A stretch of DNA of 64,000 bases from Blattamonas nauphoetae (GCA_033064195.1 JARBJD010000005.1:1-64000), one strand, 5' to 3'. Counted from the first letter of the stretch, positions 34,168 through 46,500 are shown. Notes: generated by a model from the sequence alone, not told the origin. Translations and numbers: made by a program.

Positions 34168-36512
34168 ACACTCGTCATCCCAGCGACATCCAACCAGACA
34201 GTCTCTCCAGCCGAAACTCGTGTAACACCACTGACAAGCTGACCTCAACACGATCTCCCCGAAATCATGTCCATTTTGTTCCATTAAATTGCGATGCACA
34301 TTCCGGATGCTAAATGACAGCTGCGCATCGCCGCTCGCGTCATTGAAACTCTCTCGTCATCCAATCTGAGAAGCCTCGTGTTTATCGGCGATGAGGAGCG
34401 AGGGTGGAGAGACACACAACGAATGCGAATGTCGCCAGCACCGCTGGTCAGAACAGAGGAAGTCATTCCAGGTACTTCTCGTGACATGTACTGGGCATTA
34501 TCGATGGACAGAATTTCAATCACAAGCTTCAACCACAACCCAGTCGAGAGAACAAGGGAACAAGAAAGGAGATTCGTTGTTAGCCAAGTCCTCGCTCGGA
34601 TCGGACGGACAGGAAAGCAAAGAGGACGTCGAGGAAGACTCAGACGAGTGATGGGACCAAGCAGAGCCGATCATTGAAAGCTACATGCGCAACGAACTAT
34701 CAAGTCTGTCTTCGTTGGAGACAGAAATGGCGAGTTGGACTTCTCATCCCTCAGCCTCACTCTCCCACACTGGAATCGTCCAGGTTGTGGTCGCTTGCCC
34801 ATCAGACCATCTCGGCCTCCTCCGGCGAACATCCGTGGCTGGTTATGGAAAACGATCTCAAAGAGAGCAGATGAATCAGTCAGCTCCAATCACGCGCAGT
34901 AAATCCCTTTCTTTTTTCTATCGCCTTAGTTATTTCGTATATCAATGTGTAGCTCGGATTTAAGATTTCAGTACATGGTTTTTAAAAGGGTGATGTGATC
35001 TGATTCTACAAAATTATGGGTACTTTTGGAAAGCCCTGCTCGCAATCAGTGGGGTGACAGCCCAATTGGGTCACGGCCTTGGTCTGTTAAGTGGATTGGA
35101 CACTGTCCAGTGTTGGACTGGACAGTTGACCTCGATTGGACACTCATTTTTCATATTGTTCATTTCACCCTCAACTCACTTGTTTCATCGTTTTCACCAA
35201 GAATCGACAATAGTAACACGAAAAAGGGTGAAATGGCTTCAATCGGAGGACATTCTGCGAGCAGTGTCGATGGGCTTGATCCACCCATGATTGGACACCA
35301 TTGGACACCATTGGACAATTCGATGGCAGGTATTTTCTGAGGTCTCCTCAATTAGTGCATCCCGTTTATTGAGGTTTTGACGAGTCGGCCAAATTGGACT
35401 GTCCAATGGACCGTCCAGTCCTGGACTGTCCAATCGACACCTATTAAGGGAAGGAGTTCCTACTTCATTTCGATTTTGGTGTGATATTACCACATTTCTC
35501 TCATTTCTTTGATGACTAGGACACCTCATCTATAAGTAGAAACAATGCATACTCAACAAGTTTGTCTCCTGTCGATTATGTCTTTGACCGAACTCATCAC
35601 ACTCTGAGTTGACATTTAAGGTTTATTCTCTCTTTTTTCTCATTCAACAACCACTTTCATAAACCATTTCTTCCTTTCTAGCAAAATTGTAACTTTCCAA
35701 CGTCTGCCAAAGAAGATGGTGATACACTTTCTCAAATGATCCCCATCTCGTCTGAGATGGAACGAATGACGCTCCACAAGCAGGGCTTTCCACCCACGGA
35801 GCCGACTTGCTCAATTTGTTCAGATTTAAGATTTTTCATGTTGATATAATTCGTGCGAACATTACCCTTGGAGCATTCGAAACAATTTCATCTTGATAGC
35901 GAGATCAGGGATTGATCACTTCCCCATATTTTTCTCAATGATACAAACTTTCTAATATCACATTCTAGTCATTCCACAATCAGAAATCGGTTCATGAAGT
36001 GATTGAAGAGACAATACTTTGACACAAACTGCCAGGAATGATCTTCTCGATGTCTCTTTTCATCTTTCCCATCTCCCATCGAATAAGAGTGTCCAGTATG
36101 GAACTGAGAAACTTTCGCACTCTTCTCTTCCTCTGTCACCCACTCCTGATGATTTCATATCCACTTTCAAAGTGCTTCTCGTTCTTCTTCATCCTGGCTG
36201 CGTCTACAGTGAGGACGTCGACACTTCAACAGCATCGAAGGGCAGTGTGTCACCGTTCGACGAGCGCAGGACATGTACGATGTTGATCGCGGCAACAACA
36301 CAATCATGGATGAGTTGCAAAGTGGGCACGCAGAGAGGTGATGTTGTTGTGATCATGATTGTTTTCTGTTCCTTCCCTCTTGCCCGTGATGCGAACGACG
36401 AGTTGCGAGGTTAGCAAACAGACCGACAATGCGTTGAGAGAGACTGAGGTTCGAAGCGATGAGGTTCTGAGCAATTTGGATGAATAATGATGAAACAAGC
36501 AAATGAAACAGA

Positions 36513-39500
36513 TCACTGATTGCGAGGGAGGAGCGATGTGAACGTTGCGGGCGAGGGGGACGATGCGAAGGATGTGCGCGGAAGGGACGATGTGAACGAT
36601 GTGCGCGGTAGGGACGATGCGAAGGATGTGCGCGGAAGGGACGATGCGAAGGATGTGCGCGAGGGGACGATGCGAAGGATGTGCGCGGAAGGGACGATGC
36701 GAAGGATGTGCGCGGAAGGGACGATGTGAACGATGTGCGCGGTAGGGACGATGCGAAGGATGTGCGCGGAAGGGACGATGTGAACGATGTGCGCGAGGGG
36801 GACGATGCGAAGGATGTGCGCGGAAGGGACGATGCGAAGGATGTGCGCGGAAGGGACGATGTGAACGATGTGCGCGGTAGGGACGATGCGAAGGATGTGC
36901 GCGGAAGGGACGATGTGAACGATGTGCGCGGAAGGGACGATGCGAAGGATGTGCGCGGTAGGGACGATGTGAACGATGTGCGCGGTAGGGACGATGCGAA
37001 GGATGTGCGCGGAAGGGACGATGTGAACGATGTGCGCGAGGGGACGATGCGAAGGATGTGCGCGGTAGGGACGATGCGAAGGATGTGCGCGGAAGGGACG
37101 ATGTGAACGATGTGCGCGAGGGGGACGATGCGAAGGATGTGCGCGGAAGGGACGATGCGAAGGATGTGCGCGGAAGGGACGATGTGAACGATGTGCGCGG
37201 TAGGGACGATGCGAAGGATGTGCGCGGAAGGGACGATGTGAACGATGTGCGCGAGGGGGACGATGCGAAGGATGTGCGCGGAAGGGACGATGCGAAGGAT
37301 GTGCGCGGAAGGGACGATGTGAACGATGTGCGCGGTAGGGACGATGCGAAGGATGTGCGCGGAAGGGACGATGTGAACGATGTGCGCGGGGGGACGATGC
37401 GAAGGATGTGCGCGGAAGGGACGATGCGAAGGATGTGCGCGGAAGGGACGATGTGAACGATGTGCGCGGTAGGGACGATGCGAAGGATGTGCGCGGAAGG
37501 GACGATGTGAACGATGTGCGCGGAAGGGACGATGCGAAGGATGTGCGCGGTAGGGACGATGTGAACGATGTGCGCGGTAGGGACGATGCGAAGGATGTGC
37601 GCGGAAGGGACGATGTGAACGATGTGCGCGAGGGGACGATGCGAAGGATGTGCGCGGAAGGGACGATGCGAAGGATGTGCGCGGAAGGGACGATGTGAAC
37701 GATGTGCGCGGTAGGGACGATGCGAAGGATGTGCGCGGAAGGGACGATGTGAACGATGTGCGCGAGGGGGACGATGCGAAGGATGTGCGCGGAAGGGACG
37801 ATGCGAACGATGTGCGCGGAAGGGACGATGTGAACGATGTGCGCGGTAGGGACGATGCGAAGGATGTGCGCGGAAGGGACGATGTGAACGATGTGCGCGG
37901 AAGGGACGATGCGAAGGATGTGCGCGGTAGGGACGATGCGAAGGATGTGCGCGGAAGGGACGATGTGAACGATGTGCGCGAGGGGGACGATGCGAAGGAT
38001 GTGCGCGGAAGGGACGATGCGAAGGATGTGCGCGGAAGGGACGATGTGAACGATGTGCGCGGTAGGGACGATGCGAAGGATGTGCGCGGAAGGGACGATG
38101 TGAACGATGTGCGCGGAAGGGACGATGCGAAGGATGTGCGCGGTAGGGACGATGTGAACGATGTGCGCGGTAGGGACGATGCGAAGGATGTGCGCGGAAG
38201 GGACGATGTGAACGATGTGCGCGAGGGGACGATGCGAAGGATGTGCGCGGAAGGGACGATGCGAAGGATGTGCGCGGAAGGGACGATGTGAACGATGTGC
38301 GCGGTAGGGACGATGCGAAGGATGTGCGCGGAAGGGACGATGTGAACGATGTGCGCGAGGGGACGATGCGAAGGATGTGCGCGGAAGGGACGATGCGAAC
38401 GATGTGCGCGGAAGGGACGATGTGAACGATGTGCGCGGTAGGGACGATGCGAAGGATGTGCGCGGAAGGGACGATGTGAACGATGTGCGCGGAAGGGACG
38501 ATGCGAAGGATGTGCGCGGTAGGGACGATGTGAACGATGTGCGCGGTAGGGACGATGCGAAGGATGTGCGCGGAAGGGACGATGTGAACGATGTGCGCGA
38601 GGGGGACGATGCGAAGGATGTGCGCGGTAGGGACGATGTGAACGATGTGCGCGGTAGGGACGATGCGAAGGATGTGCGCGAGGGGGATGATGAGAAGGCT
38701 GTGTACAAACTGAGTGTGACTGGAGTCTGCTTGTTTCCGACGCGCGCGCCTGACTGTGGACTTGTTGGAGTGCTGAACGAGATGGAGGAGGACTGTGAGA
38801 CTATTGTGAACGATTTGTTTGTTGAAACGGTGCTATTCTTTTCGTTATTTTTCTTCGACTCAGCCATCTTCTTCTGTATGATCAACTCCGTCTGATTGGA
38901 GCAAGTTGTGACGAACGTGTTCAATGTCTTGTCGACAAAGTCGTCGAGTATCCCCTGAATGATGTGGTCGACCGTCACCAACATCAAAATTGTCAGAATG
39001 CCCTTTGGGATGAGAGATAAGACGGCGTTGCGAATGAAAGCGAGAAAGCTGATGATATTTTCGATTGAAGTGGGAGTGTGCGTGAGCGTGTGCGCATACG
39101 TGTGTGAGTGTGCAAGTGCATGCGTGTGAGTGTGCGTGCGTGAGTGTGCAGGCGTGCGGGTGCGTGAGAATGTGTGTGGGCGTGCAGGAGTGAGTATGTG
39201 TGCGCGTGCAGGAGTGTGTGTGCGTGAGTGTGTGGATGTGCATATGTGCTGGTGCGATTGTGTGTGCGTAAAGCAAGAAGGAGGGAGATGAGTGTGGATC
39301 TCTTCGTCTGTTTCTGGCTCGTAATCAGGATCAGTTGAAGAGGCGTGATACTACCCAATTCCAGAAGCGTTGGTGCGAACAGAGAACTGGAGAGGAACAT
39401 GAACATCGTTGAAATGTTCTCGATGATGGTGAAAGCGATGCTGGTTGACGAGGATGAATGAATTTTTGCGAGTGAGGAATGTGAGGGAGGAGTGGCGTTC

Positions 39501-40040
39501 TGAATGATGTCCAGGGCTGATTCTTTTATTTCCTTGTTGAGGGTCTTCTCGCTGATATCCAGATGTACATTCACGCCATCGCATTCGATCAGCATATCCG
39601 AGTCTTGAAAGGAAATGTGGTTGTACCAGGAGAACGAGATGAAGAATCAAAGGAATTGTGTGTTTTAAGTCGAAGCACATGTCGATGAATCGATCCAGAA
39701 TGGTGATGAGGAGTTGCATGAGGTTGTACTTGGTCAACAGCGAGTCGTTAGTGGCTTAGAGGATGGGAAAAGAGTGTTTAACACGTTTTGGGGAATCAAT
39801 TGACGGAAATAGGCCGTTTATACAGAGTTTGAACGATGGGAGAGCAAGCTGTTTCGGATCCTCCAGAAAATTCAACGGAATGAATAAGGGCACTAATCCG
39901 TCGATAAAATGCGATGAAGGACAAACTGGTGACAAGTGCAATGATGAAGAGCGCGGTTTGAGCGAAACGAGGAGTAAATTCCTTGGTCTCTTGTGTGATA
40001 ACTTGGAAGGAGTGGGAGACTGACTAAAAGATGATCTCAT
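36513..40040 (-). CDS. gene F: helical protein with 9-residue repeat tail
   Basis: Unknown protein inside hAT-2. Coding blocks run leftward: about 40010-39770 (HFIDGLVPLFIPLNFLEDPK); 39730-39600 (YNLMQLLITILDRFIDMCF); 39595-39355 (HLDISEKTLNKEIKESALDI, then STMFMFLSSSLFAPTLLELG); and 39060-38700 (FIRNAVLSLIPKGILTILML). Hydrophobic helices alternate with short polar stretches, membrane-like or a helical repeat. An intron with a long CA/TG tract (39060-39330) is likely. The C-terminal 700 codons are a 27-bp minisatellite read as 9-residue repeats (RTSFASSLP type), so the tail is probably low-complexity. The ATG is not identified; whether it is translated is unknown. Confidence 0.45.
36536..38690 (+). 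repeat. 27-bp minisatellite, about 80 copies
   Basis: Two main unit types alternate: GGGACGATGCGAAGGATGTG and GGGACGATGTGAACGATGTG, each ending CGCGGAA, CGCGGTA or CGCGAGG. A few units are 26 bp and shift the frame. Variants recur in ordered blocks, so there is higher-order structure. The plus strand reads GRDDAKDVR/GRDDVNDVR; the minus strand is open in three frames. Confidence 0.97.
39060..39280 (+). repeat. GT/CA-rich microsatellite
   Basis: An irregular TGTGTG/TGCGTG tract, probably within an intron of gene F. It produces a His/Thr-rich minus-strand translation that is not a credible protein. Confidence 0.85.
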
Positions 40041-40994
40041 TCAAGGCAGAGTCTTGGAAAGAAAGATGTGTGAGCGTATGAAAGCAATATTTGCAGTGGC
40101 GAGGGAATGCAGCAGATGAGACCAGTCATCACGAAATATTTGTTGTGATTGTGATCTGCTGTGAGCGGACCAACAAATATCAGAACACCGTCTGTATCAA
40201 ACATTGGTTTTTATCCAGAACCTACAATTAAGTGAATTAGAGGGAGAGAAGGTTGACGAATGGAGATCACACTTGAAGTCGTTGCTATCGAAGTAATTGG
40301 AACCAGAAATTAGTTCTCCATATCTTCGTGGTTCTCAGTATTAATCATCGCCTGAGAAAAGGGTGGTATCATGCCAAGTTCGACAAGGGTCAGACGATGT
40401 GATGATCCGAGTATTCCAGACGAGAAAAAATTGCACAGTATGGACCTGTACGTCCCTATTTGTGTTGACTTCGATTGGATTCATCACGTTTGTCCGTGGA
40501 TTTTGCCGACTTTGTAGGATCATCGACAATCTGTGAAGAAGAACAAGATCAACATCAGTATCAACACTCCCCACAACAATCCCTAAAAAGGAACTAGATC
40601 AACAACAACACTACCATTATTCCAGACCATTCCTCAACAAGAAGAAAATAATAATTAATACAAGCAATCCATGCAAACTCTCCTTTTCCTTAAAAACAAT
40701 GACACGAAGAAGAAAGAAAACATCCTCTCATCTCCTCCGCAATCACCGACAATCGCGCAAAGATTCACACAACTTTCGCCATTCTTAGTCTCAAATTCAG
40801 AAGGACAGATCAAGATTTACCCTTTATTATCTTCTTTTCATTCAATCGGGAGAAACTTTCACTTTCAGATAATATTATTGTCTATCTTTGATGTATTTAC
40901 TTTGACAGAGTTTTCTAAAGACAATTTGGTGTTTTCCATTTTTTCGAAATCACCCAGAAAATTATGGGTATTTTTGGAAAGCCCTGTCCACAAG

Positions 40995-42539
40995 CCGAAA
41001 TACAACAATATCAGGGTGCTTACGAAGGGAACTTCAGAAGGGTCTGGTGAATATGTACCAATCTACACTTGGACGGAGGATCAATCACCATCGGTTTGCG
41101 TCTCTCACTTCTTCTATTTATGACATTTTTTCTCGTCAGATTTTCCCATCTTCAGTCATATTGTCACTTTCCACAATGAGATCGGGAATGAAGGAGATAT
41201 GAGAGCAGATGGCGAAACAGGCTGAGGAGAAGAGGCAAGAGTCAGAGGAGATGGCAGCTTTGAATAAGGAATCGGATGAGAAGAAGAGGGAGTTGAAGAA
41301 ATAGTGATACCAAACGAAGTGAAAACTACAGAACCCCGCCAGAACAAGATTGAACAAGAACACACTGTTGCACCAGTTTCAAACTCTAACAGTCAAAAAA
41401 TTGGCCGAATCAATTGATGAAAACAAGAAGGAAGAACTAAAACAAGCCGCGAAGAAGGAAGAACCGAAAATTCAGGAAAGTGAAAGACGTTTCGAAAACA
41501 ATGGAAGAGAGGAATTTACCATCGATACAAGGTTTGTCAGAATGAAGTTCCAGATATTTCATCTCAACTTAATTCTCCTCTCAAGAGATATCTCCACCCT
41601 TCATCCTCTTTCACATTCTCCACTTTGATCCTTCTCCTCTTTTCCTCCTTTACCTCCAGAATTCCACTTTTCACCCCACACGACAATGCTCCAACGAAGT
41701 CAACGTCGTTGAATACAGCTTCTTCAGCCGGCTCTTCTCCACAATCAATTTCCTCAAGAAATCTCACTAAATCATGATAAAACTTGTCAACGGTCTCGCC
41801 TACTCTTTTTTGGTCATACACATGCACCCTCGACTGAATTTGTGTTCTGGTCCCTTCGAACTCGGCATATTTCTACTCGTGCATGGCCCAGATGATCACA
41901 CTTGCGAAAATCGGAAAGGAGGGAAAGCAATGATTCTTGGACGCTCGCTTCGATCTGGACAGGGAGTGAAGACGAAAGAAAAGCAAACAAGGAAAGGGAT
42001 GAGAGGAAGAACGAACATGAATGCGCTATTGTTCACGTTGAGTCTCAACGAGCCCTGAAGAAGACTGAACCAATCGTGGAGGCACAATAAGAAGGACCTC
42101 AACCAGCTGATAGTCAAATGTAGTTTATTCTGTCTTCTTTTCACTTTATTGGTCACTGATCCATATGTTTTGTCTTGTGTCATTTTTACTAGACAGGTTC
42201 TGATATCCACCCTCGCCATTTCACTTATTGCATCTTTGAGATCATTGCTGTGAGAATCTGTTGTTGGAATTGATAATTCAAGGATAAATTGTTGTGGATT
42301 AGTTTGATCATCCCATTTCCATTCCATGTTTCAGTTCTCCTGAGACAATTGACCTCAATCTGCTTAAACAACTCTGTTCTGCCCACAGAACACCTTCACT
42401 GGTCGTTTCGAGTCATTTTGTCGTAATTCTTTGATAATCCCCCATTGCCCGGTTTTCTGAACTCCCTCGGCTCCCAATTAGGAGACTGGACACTGGACTG
42501 GACAATGCCACCTCGACTGGACACAGCTTAACAGGCCAA
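40995..42539. other. right arm of E3, no confident gene
   Basis: Short charged reading frames are present: plus 41380-41530 (KEELKQAAKKEEPKIQESER) and 41902-42087; minus 41827-41564 (VGETVDKFYHDLVRFLEEID). None has a recognised domain. The outer 60 bp carry iterated CTGGAC motifs near the inverted repeat. Confidence 0.35.
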
Positions 42540-42599
42540 TCACGGCCTAAATCAACTGATGACCAGATCTAGGAAGAAGAACACAAAGATATCTTTTCT

Positions 42600-44035
42600 C
42601 TTCTCTTCTCATAGTACTGCAGATAACCCGAAATTGGAGGACAACCCGGAAAGTGCAGTTGATTGAGTGATGATTATTTTCTTCATTTCATTTCTGATAC
42701 TATTATCACTTTTTTTGTGAATTGAGGAAATGTATTGATACAATGGGTCTGTTTTAAATGACTGTTTCTCCTCCTCCACTTCCGTCGACTCTCGATGCAT
42801 TCAAAGCATGTTGTGACTTCTCGAAAGGGGTGTCCAAATCAAAATCTCCCCCAATTGTCCTCATTGATGGCACGATCGTCCATCAATGTCAAATCCAAAT
42901 TCAGCAGTTCAAGACCCTAAGCCCAGCATCAAAGACAAGAGCACTCAATTCTCTCCTTCTGGGCGAAATGCCGCAACAGAACGGCAACAGACAGTATCTC
43001 AATAAGTCGGAAGAGGAACAACTTCTACACGAGATCTTAGAGAGCATTTGCTCTGGAATTAACCCAACTTTTGCGGACATTGCGGACATGGTTGCTCTCT
43101 TTTTCTTCATTTGTTTTAGGCACACACAATCCACATCTCTCGATTTCGATTTATACCGTATGATCGGGAGCCGCCGTCCCACACATGGGTTCACTCTTGG
43201 GTGAAATCGCGAAATGAGCTCTTTTCAATGAAACCAGAAGTAATGACCCAAGCTCGAATCAATGCTATGACGAAAGAACACATACTTCCGTTTTACCACA
43301 AACTAAAACAACTGAAGGACAAAAGGATGTATCCTCCGGCACTCATCATAAATTTTGATGAAACATCACTTCTTTCTACTCAATCGGTACTCACCCACCG
43401 AGTTGGCTTACTGGAAGAAAAACAAATCTATTCAACTCCACCATCACAAATTTTTTCATGTACTATGGTATTTTTCATTGCCGAAGACGGAGAAGCCTTC
43501 ACTTCACACATTCTTCTCCCGCAATCAATCCAACCGGAGCACTATCAAGCGCACAAACCAAAAGATTTCTTCATCCATCCCGCCCCACGCGGATGGATGA
43601 ATAAAGAGATTCTTTCAAACATTCTACTCAAGCATCTCATTCCGGAGATTGCTAGAAGGCGAGCCCGCCTCGAATTACAGGATGCGCCCGCCCTGCTAAT
43701 CTTTGATGGTCATTCGTCCCGATTTCAGCCGGATTTATGGAAGACACTCTCTGAACAGAATTGCGATTCTATTTGCTTACCGTCAAACACCTCCTCGATC
43801 ACACAGCCCTGTGATCGAGGAGTCAATGCTGTTTTCAAACACCACCTCAAATCCCTCTCGCCACTCCCAAGCAAAACTAAGCTTGCGGATCAACTCATCC
43901 CTTGGCTAACATCGGTCGAAACAGCTGCACAACACGCTCTCTTAAAAAAAAACCATCATCAACGCATTTAAGTCAACAGGCATACCAACAGCTGATGGTT
44001 CTGTGGTATGCGGTTCCTTCAAGGAGAGAATTCAA
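42600..44035 (+). mobile_element. pogo-like transposon, right end not found
   Basis: A pogo-type transposase gene with a possible left end near 42617 (TA followed by CTGCAGATAACCCGAAATTG), similar in style to the ends of the element at 50821. No matching inverted end was found to the right, where the sequence passes directly into gene G. The element is probably truncated at its right side. Confidence 0.55.
42758..44035 (+). CDS. pogo-like DDE transposase with 29-nt intron
   Basis: ATG 42758. Exon 1 carries a psq/HTH-like part (LSPASKTRALNSLLLGEMPQ). A 29-nt GT-AG intron at 43091-43119 joins FADIADM to AHTIHISRFRF in phase, giving the Tc5-type HTH (SHTWVHSWVKSRNELFS). Catalytic motifs are INFDETSLL, LLIFDGHSSRF and SITQPCDRGVNAVF. 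An A9 run at 43944-43952 shifts the frame; with one A fewer the C-terminus continues (KTIINAFKSTGIPTADGS), which points to a sequencing indel or recent damage. DDE domain call firm; activity unknown. Confidence 0.85.
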
Positions 44036-46108
44036 GGTCCACCGCCCGCTAGACGAGGTTTTCCTCTCAGCGTTCAACTCTCTCCTCCCCATCCTCCCCC
44101 AATTCCAGTCTCCCATTTCACCTGCACGACACACACGCAGTCATTCATTCGGAGCTAAATCCGAAATGAGCTTCGATCTCATCTCGCATGTCCCTCCGAG
44201 CATGGACCAGGCGTCGATCATCAACGTATCTGAACACGACGCCACTACAAAGCTGATGAAATCAGCATCGACAGACTCGCTCTCTCCCCTCAACTTCCCT
44301 CGATCGAAGAAGAACTCCCCACTCTTCGCAGATTTGGGTGATGCACCTGATTCGCTTTCGTTCAAAACACGAAGACCGAAAACTGGTCTCTCCTCCGTCT
44401 CATACAGCAGACCACAGTGAAGAAGGTAATCTTTGTCTTGCCGAAACTCTCACCTCTCGTCAAGCCATCGACATTCAAGATGCTTCGTCGGGATGCAGAG
44501 AAGACACATGAGTCCAGTCGACTCAAACGAAGAGCATCAAACGTTCCTGCTGGACAGCATAATTCTGATCACCACTCTGATTCGTCGGAGCCACAACGAC
44601 TGCCAGACCCCCTCCACTCGCCAGAATCAAGTCAAGGATCTCCCACCGAAAGAAGAAGGCAGAAAAAGAAAACGAAAGGGAACGAGAATGTTCTGGAAAC
44701 CTTCTTCATAAACGAGTTTCAAGATGACTCCAACAAATCGTCAGACAGCTCAACACCTTCCGAGTCTGAGGAGTCGATCGAGCAGAGAATGAACGACGAA
44801 ATTATGTTTATCTCGACCCACCCAGGCTCTCCCTCGTATTCCTCGCTCGACGACTCCGACGTCGAGCAGAACGGGAAGCAGGAGCGCCTCTTTGAAGTCG
44901 ACTCATTCGCCACGTCTGAAGAGAGCTCGTCATTCTCCGACAATGTGACTCTCAACTCGCCAAGCAAAGGGACGGTGTCAGAATTGACTTTCCGAGCAAT
45001 GACGACCAAACGATGGAGACGGAAGAGAATTTTGGGATGGTTGATTCGGTGAAGAACCCGCCGGTGACACAGACGAAGAAGAGGAGGGAAAAGGACATCA
45101 TGAAGCAACTCGGAACACGCATCGTGCTGTACCCCGACGAGAACTTCATCTTTCATCCAAACAACGTCAACCACGACACCATCTTCACTCTGACAACAGT
45201 GGAACATCCACTCACGTTCTCCTTCTTCCTCCCCTCGTTCACCTCACTCTTCCTCGACCAACGCCAGCCTATCTCGATTGACTCGTTCCATCATTCGCTC
45301 TTCGCCATGAACCAGGTGTTGGATGTCCGTGTCAGAAACATCTTTCGCTTCCCACTTTTCCAGAACGATGTGGTCTCCCTCGTCCACCGAATGTTGACAT
45401 CACTCAGCCCCTTCATCCGCATCTTCGGAGTGGAGGTGGTTGGAACACTCATCCATCGCCTCATGTTCTTCCTCACCACAAACACTGCCCGCCTCTCCCT
45501 ACTTCTCGAAGACCAAGCGGGCGTGGCTCTCGTCGAGAGTCTGCATTCGTCTCTCCTCACCCTCTTCTCCACTCTGCGCCTCATCATCCGCTGCAACCCG
45601 TACACCGACGCCAAACAAACATCCCTCATTCTTCTCCACAATTCCTGCAATGCAAACTATGCTGAACTCCTCCACACTCTTCGGGAGAGGATCCTGACAG
45701 TGATCATCCTCTCTGCGGGAGACCTGCTGGCGTCTGTCGACTTCCCCGATGATCTCATCGAGCCAAGCAACGAATGGTTTGTCGATCCATCGAAGAAGAC
45801 GGAGGAGATCACCGAGTCGTGGGGATGTTCCTGTTTCGGGCGACACAGGAAGTCTTTCCCCTCGTTCAGGATGGATTGAATCAACTTGTCGCGACAGTGA
45901 AGATGTCACAAGGAAAGACTCCGCCCAGCTGTTCCTGTTGACTGGAGAGACACTCCAAATCACGTCCTGTTCCTTCTCTCCTTTCCTCATTCTTCTTTTT
46001 TTGTGGTTCTCCATCTCAATCGAAGACATCAATCTGGACTTCTTCGAATGTCCAAACCAGGATACGCGGATCCGTTTCCTGTGTGGAGGCTTCGGACACG
46101 TTTGACTT
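44036..46108 (+). CDS. gene G: acidic Ser-rich then helical protein
   Basis: Unknown protein directly following the pogo-like transposase. The first part (44040-45000) is disordered, Ser/Asp/Glu-rich (SEMSFDLISHVPPSMDQASI; RLPDPLHSPESSQGSPTERR; NDEIMFISTHPGSPSYSSLD). The second part (45010-45880) is helical and hydrophobic (MKQLGTRIVLYPDENFIFHP; RNIFRFPLFQNDVVSLVHRM; FIRIFGVEVVGTLIHRLMFF). A last hydrophobic block (SFSPFLILLFLWFSISIED) lies near 45975-46035. Frames change several times, so introns or small indels exist. No start of its own is seen; it may be the 3' half of a gene whose 5' half is elsewhere (possibly the Ser-rich sequence of hAT-1). Confidence 0.42.
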
Positions 46109-46498
46109 CAAGGCAGTCTGTCGCACGAGGCTTCAAAGTGTATGGAAAAGGCATCGGTTAGGGGATTGTGGGAACTACTTTCAAGCCTGTCGTTGGAATA
46201 ATCAATCTTGCATCGAGGACGATCGAATTGATTATGATTCAATTGCTTATCACTTCTTATTTTGGCTTGTTGTGATAATATTTGCCTGAATTTCACCAAA
46301 TGCATTCAAAGAGGCGTGGTATTCATCAAACATCAGAGAGAGATGAAGTGATCAAACCTCAATACAGAATTTTTGGAGAACACTCTTGCTACAACACAAG
46401 TCTACGCAGTTTTAATCCAATTTTTCTTAAATTTCATGTACTCGTTCTTTGTTCTCTTTCATTCTTCGGGTTCATGATCAATTTCGGGTTATAGGCAG
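46109..46498. other. non-coding stretch before MITE
   Basis: 390 bp, AT-rich, no supported ORF. Still within E1. Confidence 0.35.
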
Positions 46499-46500
46499 TA

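Larger units (their letters stand above)
29207..35038 (+). mobile_element. hAT-1: 5.8-kb hAT transposon with extra gene sequence
   Basis: Ends CAGGGCTTTCCAAAA as perfect inverted repeats, with the 8-bp duplication CTCGCAAT at 29199-29206 and 35039-35046. Both are classic hAT features. A hAT transposase region occupies the left third; the right 3.6 kb (31.3-34.9 kb) carries Ser/Pro-rich coding sequence unlike a transposase. The right 25 bp are nearly identical to the right end of hAT-2. It is inserted in the body of E1. Confidence 0.9.
35781..40986. mobile_element. hAT-2: 5.2-kb hAT-type element carrying gene F
   Basis: Ends CAGGGCTTTCCA inverted, with the 8-bp duplication TCCACAAG at 35773-35780 and 40987-40994. 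The right end closely matches that of hAT-1. No transposase is seen; the interior is a minus-strand gene with a large minisatellite (gene F). It is therefore a non-autonomous, gene-carrying hAT-type element nested in E3. Confidence 0.88.
35079..42539. mobile_element. E3: 7.5-kb unclassified element, 8-bp TSD, host of hAT-2
   Basis: Inverted ends TTGGTCTGTTAAG (left) and TTGGCCTGTTAAG (right, reverse complement), followed by iterated GTCCAG/CTGGAC motifs. The duplication TCACGGCC is at 35071-35078 and 42540-42547. It contains hAT-2, leaving about 2.25 kb of its own. The left arm (35079-35450) has several TGGACTGTCCA-type repeats. No transposase is recognised, so the superfamily is open. It lies 32 bp from the right end of hAT-1, in the E1 body. 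Confidence 0.78.

Noticed and set aside
36536-38690. CRISPR-like array
   Set aside because: The units are contiguous 27-bp repeats without unique spacers; this is a minisatellite.
36520-38895. Plus-strand proteins made of GRDDAKDVR repeats
   Set aside because: They arise only because the minisatellite unit is a multiple of three and stop-free; flanking coding sequence is on the minus strand.
38993-39280. His/Thr-rich minus-strand protein tail
   Set aside because: It is the translation of a GT/CA microsatellite, probably an intron of gene F.
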